From Tidjanibacter sp. (GTDB lineage Bacteria; Bacteroidota; Bacteroidia; Bacteroidales; Rikenellaceae): DNA of 64,000 nt. The notes beneath the pieces are model-generated. The model made no database searches, was not told the origin of the DNA, and saw nothing but the letters and a program-made list of their open reading frames with translations. The position numbers were made by a program, and so were the translations under genes. The DNA lies in assembly GCA_017396085.1 (NCBI GenBank), contig JAFQNC010000005.1:1-64000 (forward strand). The letters run 5' to 3'. How positions within the stretch are numbered: position 1 is the first letter of the stretch; each line of letters opens with the position of its first letter. Below, piece after piece: positions 53,982 to 62,515 of this stretch.

Positions 53982-54085
53982 TTTTTTCTTAATACCCCTT
54001 AAGGGCTTTAAGGGCTTTAAGGGCCTTAGTGGCCCTAGTCACCCTAACAGCCCTTCGAGCCCTCTCAAAAAAAGAAAGGGGAAGA
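53948..54085 (+). repeat. Mosaic intergenic repeat, copy 9
   Basis: TTCAAAATGCAAAATGC-type AT repeats start inside the riboflavin kinase gene (about 53948). A GGGCTTTAA array follows (53997-54040) and then degenerate CCCTAACAGCCC words ending in AAAAAAAGAAAGGGGAAGAC. Confidence 0.7.
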
Positions 54086-54334
54086 CTCACGTCTACCCCG
54101 TTTCATCAGGTTAGGTTAGTTAGGTTAATGAGGTACGGGAAGACCTCCCGTAAAACATTGATACAAAATTAACACTTCAAAACGACAAAACAAAATTTTT
54201 CACAATTATTTTGCCCATTTTTTTAATATTTCTGCTTTACCTAACCAAAAACCTATCGTGTTATTAAAATAACTTTATAAGTGATATTGTATTTTTAATT
54301 TATTTTAATAACAATATAATTATTCTTAAAATTT
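54086..54334. other. AT-rich convergent intergenic region
   Basis: No gene seen. TTAGGTTAGTTAGGTTA words occur near 54111-54128, similar to the leader of tRNA-Leu(GAG). From about 54160 to 54330 the sequence is strongly AT-rich, with TTTTAATAT and TTATTAAAATAA stretches. Confidence 0.5.
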
Positions 54335-55336
54335 TTAACTCACAAATGAGCGCCACAGCACCGCCAAAAGCATACCTATATATATAGTAACGCTCCACAC
54401 CCCCGGCACTCGCACGAAAAATGTGTGTACCAGTGGCACCGCACCCATACCCACAATGGGCAGCGCAACCACCACAGGGAAGCCCAACAGCAACATTGCC
54501 ACGCCCACCAAGAAGAGCGCACTGAAATAGAGGTGTATTTTGCGAGCCCTGATGCGCATCGCCCCATAGGCAGCCACAAAAGCCACAAGGCAGACCACGC
54601 CCAACAGCAGGCACACACCCACGAGCACTCCGCCAAACACACCACCACACTGTTGCACCACATCATTCACCGAGAGCACACTCGGCAGCGAAAGCCTCTC
54701 GGCCCACTCCCCCACAACAAGGCCCACCTTGCCACCGACAACCCAACTCACAAATTCGGCCGGCACGATGGGCAGTAGCCACATCACGCCACCCGCCACG
54801 CACTCTCTTGCGCTGCGGCGATAGAGCGACCACTGGTAGGCCACAAGTAAGGAGGCCCACACGAAGTCGGGCACGAGCAGTGCGGCCAAGCCTGCATAGA
54901 ACGAGCCGCACATCACATCGTCAAACATCGCCTTACGCCTGAAACTACCCACCATAAGTTCGGCCGAGTGTGCCAGCAGGAAGAGAGCAAGCCCGAGCGA
55001 GGGCGAGCCCACAGGGTAGCTCACTCCGCACACAAGCAGACAGTAGAGCACTAAGGGTATCAGCGAGCGGATGACGGAGATGGAGTAGCGTGAGATGATG
55101 CGGGTGAACACCACGGCCGAGGCCACGGTCATAAGCACCGCAAAGACCACGCTCCACAGTGGCGAGAAGAGCCCGTCAAACCACACGCCCACCGAAGAGA
55201 GCACTCCTGCCACCTCGGCCTCGCAGGGCAGTGGAGCCCTCACGGCACGTGCCACCAGCAGTGCGACCGCCACGGCAAAGGTGCCGAGGATGAGCGGTAT
55301 AGGTTGTTTGATTATGTCCGGTTTACGTTGTTGCAT
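54335..55336 (-). CDS. Multi-pass membrane protein of unknown function
   Basis: About 333 residues from MQQRKPDIIKQPIPL, with eight to ten hydrophobic helices (for example VVFAVLMTVASAVVFTRII and VFGGVLVGVCLLLGVVCLVAF). Longer frames upstream run antisense through rnhB and are not real. No catalytic or transporter signature is recognised. It is divergent from rnhB with its own TATCTTTG box. A member of a Bacteroidota-specific inner-membrane family is my best guess. Confidence 0.65.
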   Translation of the reverse strand: MQQRKPDIIKQPIPLILGTFAVAVALLVARAVRAPLPCEAEVAGVLSSVGVWFDGLFSPLWSVVFAVLMTVASAVVFTRIISRYSISVIRSLIPLVLYCLLVCGVSYPVGSPSLGLALFLLAHSAELMVGSFRRKAMFDDVMCGSFYAGLAALLVPDFVWASLLVAYQWSLYRRSARECVAGGVMWLLPIVPAEFVSWVVGGKVGLVVGEWAERLSLPSVLSVNDVVQQCGGVFGGVLVGVCLLLGVVCLVAFVAAYGAMRIRARKIHLYFSALFLVGVAMLLLGFPVVVALPIVGMGAVPLVHTFFVRVPGVWSVTIYIGMLLAVLWRSFVS

Positions 55337-55373
55337 AGTGGGCACCCACGGTGGTTTATGGGGTAACTTTCGA

Positions 55374-55381
55374 CAAAGATA
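55374..55381 (-). promoter_or_regulatory. -7 box of the membrane-protein gene
   Basis: TATCTTTG on the minus strand, with GTTG 21 bases upstream. It lies 37 bases before MQQRKPD. Confidence 0.6.
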
Positions 55382-55415
55382 CACTTTTTGTGGAGGTATT
55401 TCCAACAAGAATTTG

Positions 55416-55423
55416 TATTTTTG
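55416..55423 (+). promoter_or_regulatory. -7 box of rnhB, giving a nearly leaderless mRNA
   Basis: TATTTTTG ends only six bases before the ATG of rnhB. Transcription from it would start at or next to the start codon. Confidence 0.5.
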
Positions 55424-55429
55424 TGCATT

Positions 55430-56026
55430 ATGCTTGAAAACTCCTTTTCCAAAGAACTCATTGAGGCCGGATGCGATGAGGCAGGGCGAGGTTGCCTTGC
55501 CGGTCCGGTGTTTGCGGCGGCGGTGATACTGCCTGCCGACTACTTCCACCCTCTGCTGAACGACTCCAAGCAGATGACACACAAGCAACGCCTTGAAGTG
55601 CGGGCCCACATTGAGGCCAACGCTGTGGCGTGGGCCGTGGCGGAGGTGAGTGCGGAGGAGATTGACCGCATCAACATCTTGCACGCATCGTTTGAGGCTA
55701 TGCAGAGGGCTGTGGAAAAGTTGAGCGTGCGCCCCGAGCACCTGCTGATTGACGGCAACCGATTCTACCCCCGACTGGAGATACCTTTCCGCTGTGAGAT
55801 TAAGGGGGATGGCAGGTTTGCCAACATTGCTGCGGCCTCGGTGCTGGCCAAGACTTATAGGGATGAGCGTATGGAGGCCCTGCACGAGGAGTACCCCGTC
55901 TATGAGTGGAACAAAAACAAGGGCTACCCCACCCGCACCCACCGCTTGGCGATTGCAGCCCACGGACTCACACCCCACCACCGCCAGACCTTCAACCACA
56001 CCGCAGGACAACTTGAGTTGTTTTGA
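55430..56026 (+). CDS. rnhB: Ribonuclease HII
   Basis: A 198-residue enzyme that removes ribonucleotides embedded in DNA. The metal ligands are Asp16 and Glu17 in AGCDEAGRGCLAGPV, an Asp near 109 in LLIDGNRF, and an Asp near 145 in LAKTYRDERM. The DSKQMT motif lies near residue 43. The ATG start at 55430 follows a -7 box by only a few bases. The stop codon is inside TTTTGA, whose TTTG also serves as the -33 element of the next gene. Confidence 0.95.
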   Translation: MLENSFSKELIEAGCDEAGRGCLAGPVFAAAVILPADYFHPLLNDSKQMTHKQRLEVRAHIEANAVAWAVAEVSAEEIDRINILHASFEAMQRAVEKLSVRPEHLLIDGNRFYPRLEIPFRCEIKGDGRFANIAAASVLAKTYRDERMEALHEEYPVYEWNKNKGYPTRTHRLAIAAHGLTPHHRQTFNHTAGQLELF

Positions 56027-56052
56027 AAATTCAAAATTCAGCCTTACATTTG
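56022..56052 (+). promoter_or_regulatory. Promoter of the LptF/G-like gene
   Basis: TTTG (56022-56025), 19-base spacer and TACATTTG (56045-56052). The spacer is an AAAATTC heptad repeat, and the -33 overlaps the rnhB stop codon. Confidence 0.7.
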
Positions 56053-56062
56053 TAGTTCGAAT

Positions 56063-57196
56063 ATGGGCAACGAAACAACAAACATAAAACGCCGCAAAAG
56101 AGTCTGGCCGGGTTTTCGCCTGATTGATGGCTATATCACACGCAAATTCCTCGGCACGTTCTTCTTCGCCATTGCGCTGATTATCATCATCGTGGTGGTC
56201 TTTGATGCTGTGGAGAAGATTGACGACTTCATTGAGATGAAGGCCCCCTTGGAGCGTATCATCGTGGGCTACTACCTCAATTTTGTACCCTACTTCATCA
56301 ACCTCTTCTGCGGCCTTTTCACCTTCATTGCGGTCATCTACTTCACCTCACAGATGGCAGGGCGCACCGAGATTACGGCCATACAGTCGGCCGGTGTGAG
56401 TTTCCGCCGTCTGCTGTGGCCCTATTTCATCTCGGCGATGGTCATCTCCGGCGTATCGCTCTACCTCAACCTTGAAGTTATCCCCGTGGCCAACGAGAAG
56501 AGGGTGGAGTTTGAGAGCAAGTATCTGCGCAAGAACCGCCGCCAGCAGTTTGAGCCCAACATCTACCGACAGATTGAGCCGGGCACGTTTGTCTACGTGC
56601 GCAACTTCAATGGCACCAGCAACAGGGCCTCCTTTATGAGCATTGAGCGATTTGAGGGGAGCCGCATTGTGGAGTCGCTGGAGGCTGCCGACATCACCTA
56701 CAACGAGAAGAACGGCCACTGGACCGCACCAAAATATGTTACCCACAAGTTTGTGGGCGAAGACGACATCTTCGAGCGACACGAGAAACTCGACACCCTC
56801 ATCAACCTATCCAAGCAGGAACTCGGCAAGGTGGAGAACCTCATCACCACGATGAAGATTGGCGAGCTCAACGAGTTCATCACACAGCAGAAGGCCAAGG
56901 GCTCGGATATGATTGGCATCTTTGAGGTGGAACGACACAAGCGCTACTCCTACCCCGCTTCGGTCTTTATCCTCACGGTGATTGGTGTGTCGCTTTCGGC
57001 CCGCAAGATGCGTAGTGGCACGGGCGTAAACATCGGCATTGGAGTGATTTTGTGCTTCACCTACATTATGTTGGGCCGAATCTTTGAGGAACTTGCCAAG
57101 GGCAGTCAGGGGTGGCTTTCGACCTTCTTGGTGTGGCTACCTAACCTCATCTTTGCCATCATCGCGGCCTACCTCTACCGCAAGGCACCCAAGTAG
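56063..57196 (+). CDS. LptF/LptG-family permease
   Basis: A 377-residue inner-membrane protein of the YjgP/YjgQ family. Three N-terminal helices begin with LIDGYITRKFLGTFFFAIAL, and the motif TSQMAGRTEITAIQSAGVSFRR near residue 95 is the coupling helix that contacts the ATPase LptB. A periplasmic beta-jellyroll lies between about 135 and 255, and three C-terminal helices follow, with KRYSYPASVFILTVIGVSLS. Such proteins extract lipopolysaccharide and send it along the Lpt bridge. Only one permease gene is in this window, and whether it is LptF or LptG is not decided. Confidence 0.92.
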   Translation: MGNETTNIKRRKRVWPGFRLIDGYITRKFLGTFFFAIALIIIIVVVFDAVEKIDDFIEMKAPLERIIVGYYLNFVPYFINLFCGLFTFIAVIYFTSQMAGRTEITAIQSAGVSFRRLLWPYFISAMVISGVSLYLNLEVIPVANEKRVEFESKYLRKNRRQQFEPNIYRQIEPGTFVYVRNFNGTSNRASFMSIERFEGSRIVESLEAADITYNEKNGHWTAPKYVTHKFVGEDDIFERHEKLDTLINLSKQELGKVENLITTMKIGELNEFITQQKAKGSDMIGIFEVERHKRYSYPASVFILTVIGVSLSARKMRSGTGVNIGIGVILCFTYIMLGRIFEELAKGSQGWLSTFLVWLPNLIFAIIAAYLYRKAPK

Positions 57197-57240
57197 TCAG
57201 AAATCAACCATAACATAACCACAACCATTAACTTCACGTT

Positions 57241-58677
57241 ATGAACGACATTACCAAGTGCGCCCTTTCGGGTGCAACCCGTAGCGAGCACGACTTGCTG
57301 GGCGACAAAGAAATTCCCGTAGAGTACTATTTCGGCGTGCAGACTATGCGTGCGGTGGAGAACTTCCACATCTCACGTGTAAAACTCTGTATGTACCCCG
57401 AGTTCATCAAGGCCTTGGCTGAGGTTAAGGCCGCCGCCGCAATGGCCAATAGGGACCTCGGACTTATGGACAAGCAGGTGGCCGAAGCCATCATTGCTGC
57501 CTGCAAGGAGGTGGCCGAGGGCAAGTTGGACAGCCACTTTGTGGTGGATATGGTGCAGGGTGGCGCAGGCACCTCAACCAATATGAATGCCAACGAGGTC
57601 ATCGCCAACCGTGCGCTCGAACTGCTGGGCCACAACAAGGGCGAGTACAAATATTGCCACCCCAACAACCACGTAAACCTCTCCCAATCGACCAACGATG
57701 CCTACCCCACCTCGGTGAAGATTGCCACGGTGAGGAGTATCAACAAGTTGGAGCAGTCGCTGCGTGCACTGATTGCCGCCTTTGAGGCCAAGGGCGAAGA
57801 GTTTAAGGATGTTATCAAGATGGGCCGCACCCAGTTGCAGGATGCAGTGCCGGTAACCTTGGGGCAGGAGTTTGCCGCCTATGCTGCCACCCTCACCGAG
57901 GAGGTGGAGCGACTGGATGAGAACAAAGTGTTACTTTATGAGCAGAATATGGGTGCCACGGCCATCGGTACGGGTATCAACGCCGACCCCGACTACCCCG
58001 TCTTGTGCTGCAAATACCTGTGTGAGGTTACAGGGTTGCCTATGGTGGTGTCGCCCAATATGATTGAGGCCACCAACGACACCGGTGCCTTTGTGATGAA
58101 CTCCTCGGCAATGAAACGCTTGGCGGTGAAGTTGTCGAAGATTTGCAACGACCTCAGGCTGATGTCGAGTGGCCCGAGGTGTGGTCTGAACGAGATTAAC
58201 CTGCCACCAATGCAGCCCGGCTCGTCAATTATGCCCGGCAAGGTCAATCCTGTGATTCCGGAGGTAGTAAATCAGGTGGCTTTCAAGGTCATCGGCAACG
58301 ACCTCACGGTAACCTTTGCGAGCGAGGCTGCACAGTTGGAGCTCAACGTGATGGAGCCCATCATCGTACACTCTATGTTTGAGACGGTGGATATGCTCAT
58401 CAACGCAATGGACACCCTCAGGGTGCGCTGCGTGGAGGGCATCACTGCCAACGTGGAGGTGTGCCGCAGGATGGTCTACAACAGCATTGGTCTTGTTACC
58501 GCCCTCAACCCCTACCTTGGCTACGAAACCTCCACTTCGCTTGCGAAGGAGGCCCTCCAAACGGGCAAGGGTATCTACGACCTTGTGTTGGAGCGTGGTC
58601 TGATGAGCCGTGAGGAGTTGGACAACCTGCTCCGCCCCGAGAATATGGTAAGGCCCCGCAAGTTCCCCAAGCAGTAG
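57241..58677 (+). CDS. aspA: Aspartate ammonia-lyase
   Basis: A 478-residue fumarase/aspartase superfamily enzyme that converts L-aspartate to fumarate and ammonia. The superfamily signature GSSIMPGKVNPVIPE near residue 327 is intact. The N-terminal GAGTSTNMNANEVIANRA near 110 and HVNLSQSTNDAYPTS near 148 form the active site. The IPVEYYFGVQTMRAVENF start and the VIPEV variant favour aspartase over fumarase C, but functional assignment between the two is not absolute. It is 44 bases downstream of the LptF/G gene and ends before a strong terminator. Confidence 0.9.
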   Translation: MNDITKCALSGATRSEHDLLGDKEIPVEYYFGVQTMRAVENFHISRVKLCMYPEFIKALAEVKAAAAMANRDLGLMDKQVAEAIIAACKEVAEGKLDSHFVVDMVQGGAGTSTNMNANEVIANRALELLGHNKGEYKYCHPNNHVNLSQSTNDAYPTSVKIATVRSINKLEQSLRALIAAFEAKGEEFKDVIKMGRTQLQDAVPVTLGQEFAAYAATLTEEVERLDENKVLLYEQNMGATAIGTGINADPDYPVLCCKYLCEVTGLPMVVSPNMIEATNDTGAFVMNSSAMKRLAVKLSKICNDLRLMSSGPRCGLNEINLPPMQPGSSIMPGKVNPVIPEVVNQVAFKVIGNDLTVTFASEAAQLELNVMEPIIVHSMFETVDMLINAMDTLRVRCVEGITANVEVCRRMVYNSIGLVTALNPYLGYETSTSLAKEALQTGKGIYDLVLERGLMSREELDNLLRPENMVRPRKFPKQ

Positions 58678-58766
58678 ACAACGGAAGAGCGTGCCTGTTG
58701 TGCACCATTGACGTAGGACATATTTACCGTTGGGCATCGTAGCATAGCGCAACATCCCACGGACAC

Positions 58767-58801
58767 AAAAGCCCCAGAGTTCAACGCTTTGGGGCTTTTT
58801 A
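58767..58801 (+). terminator. Intrinsic terminator after aspA
   Basis: AAAAGCCCCAGAG pairs with CTTTGGGGCTTTT around a short loop and is followed by T residues. Confidence 0.85.
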
Positions 58802-58966
58802 CTTGCAGGGTGGTATCTTTTTTGCATTGTTGGGTGGCGGAGCATTTTGGCAATTTTGCATCCCACTTTGGCTCTTTGGCCCTAAATTCGCGGCTGATAA
58901 CGCCATTGTGGCAACAACAAGAACACACACATAATACATATATTTAGATAATACAGGTATTTAGTT

Positions 58967-60646
58967 ATGGTTAAGGAAAACCTTATCAGAATGTATCAGG
59001 AGAGTTTCCGCACCAATGCCGAACTCCCCGCACTCACCGACTATTTCAAAAAGCAAACCCTCTCATACTTCGATGTGGCAACCCTCGTGGCCAAAAACCA
59101 CCTCGTGTTTGAGAAATATGGCATCAAGGCCGGCGACAAAATCGCACTCATCGGTCGCAACACCCCAATGTGGGTGAGCACCTACGCCTCCACCATCACC
59201 TACGGAGCAGTGATTGTCCCCATCCTTCAGGACTTCAACCCCATTGATGCCACCAACATCATCAACCACTCCGACTCCCGCATCCTCTTCTTGAGCAACG
59301 ATGTGTGGGCCAAGATGGACACCACCAAGTTTGAGCAGTTGGAGGCAGTGGTGGACTACGAGACTATGGAGCCCCTGTGGGAAAAAGAGGGTACCACTCT
59401 CACCGACCTCTACAAAAACATCGACACCCTCTTTGCGGAGCGTTACCCCAAAGGTTTCTCCACCGAGGACATCGTCTACCCCGAGGTTACCAACGACAAA
59501 GTGTGCATCATCTCATACACCTCCGGTACCACCGGCCTCAGCAAGGGTGTGATGCTCACCGTGAACAACGTAACTGCCAATGTGGCTTTCGCCATTGAGT
59601 ATAAGTTCCACTATCGCGGCTCGCGCGTGTTGGGCATCCTGCCCTTGGCCCACGCCTTTGGTTGTGCATTCGATATGCTCACCCCTCTGGCCACCGGTTC
59701 GCACATCACCCTGCTGGGTAAGTTGCCCGCAGCACCCATCCTGCTCAAAGCACTCAAAGATGTGAAGCCCGACCTGCTGCTGACCGTGCCCCTGCTGGTG
59801 GAGAAGATTATCAAGGGCAAGGTTATGCCCACCCTTGAGAAGCAGCCCATCAAGACACTTGTCAAGATTCCGTTGCTCAACCAGATTGTCTACAAGAAGG
59901 TACGCACCCAGCTTATGGAGGCCTTTGGTGGCGCACTCACCGAGCTGATTATGGGTGGCGCTGCACTCAATAGCGATGTTGAGAAATTGCTCAAGAAGAT
60001 TAAACTGCCCTACACTGTGGGCTATGGTATGACCGAGACCGCACCCCTCATTTGCTACGCACACCACACAGTCTACAAGTCGCTCTCGTGCGGTAAGTTG
60101 GTAGACGGTATGCAGATGAAGATTGACTCGGCCGACCCCTACAACATCCCCGGCGAGATTTGCGTTAAGGGCGAGAACGTAACCGTTGGTTACTACAAAA
60201 ACCCCGAGGCAACAGCCGCCTCTATTGACAAGGATGGCTGGTTCCACACCGGCGATATGGGCGTGGTGGACAAAGATACCAACTGCTTCATCCGTGGACG
60301 TTGCAAGACTATGATTCTCTCCAACAACGGACAGAACATCTACCCCGAGGAGATTGAGGCCAAACTCAACAACCTTGAGGCCGTGATGGAGTCGCTCATC
60401 TATCAGGAGAAGGGTGGCAAACTCACCGCTCTGGTGGTACCCAACTATGAGATGGCACAAAAGAATGGCTGGGACACTCCCAAACTGAAAGAGGTGATGG
60501 CAGACAACCTCGTTGAACTCAACAAGTTGGTGGCCGCCTACGAAAGGGTATCGACCATCAAACTTTGTGAGAGCGAGTTTGAAAAAACACCCAAGAAATC
60601 CATCCGCCGCTACCTCTATCCCGCAGCAGCAAAGATTGTTTCGTAG
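58967..60646 (+). CDS. AMP-binding fatty acyl-CoA synthetase family
   Basis: A 559-residue adenylate-forming enzyme. The P-loop ISYTSGTTGLSKGVML is near residue 183, YGMTETAPL near 353, GWFHTGDMG near 424 and the catalytic-lysine region KKSIRR close to the C-terminus. It should activate a carboxylic acid, most likely a long-chain fatty acid, with ATP and CoA. The N-terminus lacks a signal peptide. Its last 31 bases overlap the 3' end of the HPr-kinase-like gene on the opposite strand. No close partner gene is seen. Confidence 0.87.
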   Translation: MVKENLIRMYQESFRTNAELPALTDYFKKQTLSYFDVATLVAKNHLVFEKYGIKAGDKIALIGRNTPMWVSTYASTITYGAVIVPILQDFNPIDATNIINHSDSRILFLSNDVWAKMDTTKFEQLEAVVDYETMEPLWEKEGTTLTDLYKNIDTLFAERYPKGFSTEDIVYPEVTNDKVCIISYTSGTTGLSKGVMLTVNNVTANVAFAIEYKFHYRGSRVLGILPLAHAFGCAFDMLTPLATGSHITLLGKLPAAPILLKALKDVKPDLLLTVPLLVEKIIKGKVMPTLEKQPIKTLVKIPLLNQIVYKKVRTQLMEAFGGALTELIMGGAALNSDVEKLLKKIKLPYTVGYGMTETAPLICYAHHTVYKSLSCGKLVDGMQMKIDSADPYNIPGEICVKGENVTVGYYKNPEATAASIDKDGWFHTGDMGVVDKDTNCFIRGRCKTMILSNNGQNIYPEEIEAKLNNLEAVMESLIYQEKGGKLTALVVPNYEMAQKNGWDTPKLKEVMADNLVELNKLVAAYERVSTIKLCESEFEKTPKKSIRRYLYPAAAKIVS

Positions 60647-61521
60647 GAAAGACGTGCTGCCGCCGCATCGGGCAGGCAGTCAAGCATAAAGATAGGTTTT
60701 GTGGCAACTATCTTCGAGAGGGCATCGCAAATGTAGTCGAGCGCCCTCTCTTCTTTTTGCAGTGTGGGCAAAGTGGAGGGTAGCAGCGCACCAAAGGCTG
60801 CGATTTTTGGCAACCTTTTAATCTCATTGTGAGGTGCTTGGCGCAAGCGCAGGCAGGCCCCAAGGGGAAAACTCTCCTGCCTCCACACACATCCCTTTCC
60901 GCTCCACGGCGAGCCATACACCCTCACCGCCCCATCGGGCATAACCCTCACCACGGGACCATCATCGTTGAGCCTCTCGGCCCCCTCGATATTCTCAAGC
61001 CACAGTCGGGTGTGGGTGCTCTTGCCGGTGCCGCTCTCGCCCAAACACATCACTGCAAGTCCATCCTTAACTATCACCGAGGAGTGAATCAGCAGGGTGT
61101 CGTAGGGTAGCGTGGCAAAGGAGTAGGCAAAGACCATTGCGTGGTCAAAAATCACACCCACAGCACTCTTACCCTCGGCATAAAGGTCGGCATAGAAGGA
61201 GCACTCCGGAGCAAAGGCGTATGAAGAACGAGCGTGGGGGCAGACGAGTGTGGACTCCTGCCCTGCTGCACGGATGGTGAGTCGGTACTCATCGGGGTAG
61301 ATGCACAAGGTGCAATCGCCGGCTTGGAGGTCGTAGTCGAAGCGCACCAAAGGCTCATCGGTACGGGCCACCACGGGGCGGTCTATCACTACTCGGAACA
61401 AGGGACTGGCACTTGGGTACTCCACCCTGAAAGGGGCAAAGTTAAGCCCTGCCACCACGGGGAGGTCGGAGTTCTCCCTCGTGATTTCAAAAACGTGTTC
61501 TGCTACGGAAAAAAAAGACAT
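60616..61521 (-). CDS. HPr-kinase-like serine kinase of a peptide-modification cluster
   Basis: 301 residues from MSFFSVAEH; an upstream frame reads through a repeat and is not used. The C-terminal half resembles HPr kinase/phosphorylase: P-loop GESGTGKSTH (residues 161-170), LLIHSSVI with His146, NDDGPVV with Asp186-187, and SGKG near 207. In lasso-peptide loci (paeninodin-type) such kinases phosphorylate the peptide C-terminus. The neighbours encode PqqD-like, S24/S26 peptidase and ABC exporter proteins, supporting that role. The true substrate is unknown. It overlaps the acyl-CoA ligase gene at the 3' end. Confidence 0.82.
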   Translation of the reverse strand: MSFFSVAEHVFEITRENSDLPVVAGLNFAPFRVEYPSASPLFRVVIDRPVVARTDEPLVRFDYDLQAGDCTLCIYPDEYRLTIRAAGQESTLVCPHARSSYAFAPECSFYADLYAEGKSAVGVIFDHAMVFAYSFATLPYDTLLIHSSVIVKDGLAVMCLGESGTGKSTHTRLWLENIEGAERLNDDGPVVRVMPDGAVRVYGSPWSGKGCVWRQESFPLGACLRLRQAPHNEIKRLPKIAAFGALLPSTLPTLQKEERALDYICDALSKIVATKPIFMLDCLPDAAAARLSYETIFAAAG

Positions 61522-61523
61522 TA

Positions 61524-61700
61524 TACGAATTGAGAATTGAGAATTGAGAAAGTTGCGAGTAAGCGAGCGCAAAGGCTGCGTGCTGGCATCCAAAGGCTCG
61601 AAAGAGTGCAGACCTAACATCTACACAAAACAGGCAACGCCTGTGCCGAGCGAGAGCAACTAAAAGCCACCGAAGGTGGGTTAATTGAGAGTTGAGCAAG
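61524..61700. repeat. Mosaic intergenic repeat, copy 11
   Basis: AATTGAG heptads (61528-61548) are followed by the conserved unit of about 135 bases (61553-61688), nearly identical to 14001-14135 and related to 9304-9408. The hairpin-rich unit is absent. It separates the kinase and PqqD-like genes inside the presumed operon. Confidence 0.8.
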
Positions 61701-61733
61701 TTGCGAGAATGGAAAATTATTCCTTTTTCTCTG

Positions 61734-62003
61734 CTACTCGCTCACGAGGTCGGCTTTGGTGAGCGATGCAATCCACGCCTCGGCATCTTTGAGGGCAACC
61801 TCACGCTCCACCTCATACTCGCCCGTGAGCAGGTCGGCAACCTTCTCGGCGTCAAACTCCACCCCCTGCAACTGCTCCCACAGCCACTCGCTGGTGGGGT
61901 TGAGGGAGATGATGGTGGTCATCTTCACATTCTGCTGTCCCATACGTACAATCACGCTCTCGCCCGCAATTTTGCGAACCTTGTAATCCGATTTGAGTTT
62001 CAT
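61734..62003 (-). CDS. PqqD-family peptide-recognition protein
   Basis: An 89-residue protein of PqqD/RRE type (the fold that binds leader peptides in RiPP pathways). MKLKSDYKVRKIAGESVIVR forms the beta-hairpin wing, SLNPTSEWLWEQLQG is the central helix with the conserved N-x-T-S-x-x-x-W pattern, and the C-terminal helices follow. Its position between a kinase and a peptidase, with an exporter upstream, is characteristic of lasso-like loci where a B1 protein delivers the precursor to its processing enzymes. No precursor peptide is visible next to it. Confidence 0.85.
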   Translation of the reverse strand: MKLKSDYKVRKIAGESVIVRMGQQNVKMTTIISLNPTSEWLWEQLQGVEFDAEKVADLLTGEYEVEREVALKDAEAWIASLTKADLVSE

Positions 62004-62015
62004 CTGTTTCTGCTT

Positions 62016-62474
62016 TTATCTTTTTATCTTACGTTTCACATCTATCGCCACCGTGCGCAAAGCCTTGATGGTCAGACTCACGGCACTCCTGCTGCGCCAA
62101 CGACACGAGCCGTAGGCAAAGCCACGAGGGCCGCCATCAAGCCTCACTTCGCTCACCCAAGCCACAACATCCTCGGTGGTGGCGTGCTCGATGGTGCGGT
62201 AGTTGCCATCGCCCTCAATAACCAAACTCCCGCCATCCACCCTGCGCACTCGGTGCAGCACGTGGTGCCCACGGTGTCGGAAGAGCACCACCATACCCTT
62301 GCGCAGAGCCACCCCCTCCACGGGTGAGAGCACCACCACATCCCTGCCATTGCGCAGGAATGGCCTCATACTGAAGCCCTTGACTCTCAACTCCACACTC
62401 TTACCCTCACGCAGAAATTCCTCTGCGGAGGCAAAAAAGAGGTCGTTGGCTATCTGTTTGGTTGTCATATTCAT
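62016..62474 (-). CDS. S24/S26-family signal-peptidase-like protein
   Basis: About 152 residues from MNMTTKQI (a Met two codons later is also possible). VKGFSMRPFLRNGRDVVVLS holds the catalytic serine (Ser35), and GHHVLHRVRRV holds a His (His74) where bacterial type I signal peptidases have Lys. This Ser/His arrangement is as in archaeal/ER-type (S26B) enzymes. Hydrophobic anchoring is weak, so it may be cytosolic or peripheral. It sits 12 bases upstream of the PqqD-like gene in a tight operon with the exporter. A leader-cleaving role is inferred. Confidence 0.8.
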   Translation of the reverse strand: MNMTTKQIANDLFFASAEEFLREGKSVELRVKGFSMRPFLRNGRDVVVLSPVEGVALRKGMVVLFRHRGHHVLHRVRRVDGGSLVIEGDGNYRTIEHATTEDVVAWVSEVRLDGGPRGFAYGSCRWRSRSAVSLTIKALRTVAIDVKRKIKR

Positions 62475-62482
62475 ATCATTTG

Positions 62483-62513
62483 TCGACCGTCGACCGTCAA
62501 CCATCGACCGTCA
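62483..62513. repeat. Heptamer tandem TCGACCG
   Basis: Just over four copies of a 7-base unit (TCGACCG, TCGACCG, TCAACCA, TCGACCG) fill the 40-base gap between the exporter stop and the peptidase start. It contains GTCGAC palindromes. Confidence 0.7.
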
Positions 62514-62515
62514 AT

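Noticed and set aside
54335..56011. 558-codon version of the membrane protein
   Set aside because: Its N-terminal 225 codons run antisense through rnhB; a start at 55336 with a -7 box just upstream is better supported.
61521..61620. N-terminal extension of the HPr-kinase-like protein
   Set aside because: The extension is encoded by the conserved repeat unit (same MLGLHSFEPLDA phrase as near 14067) and precedes the natural start MSFFSVAEH.
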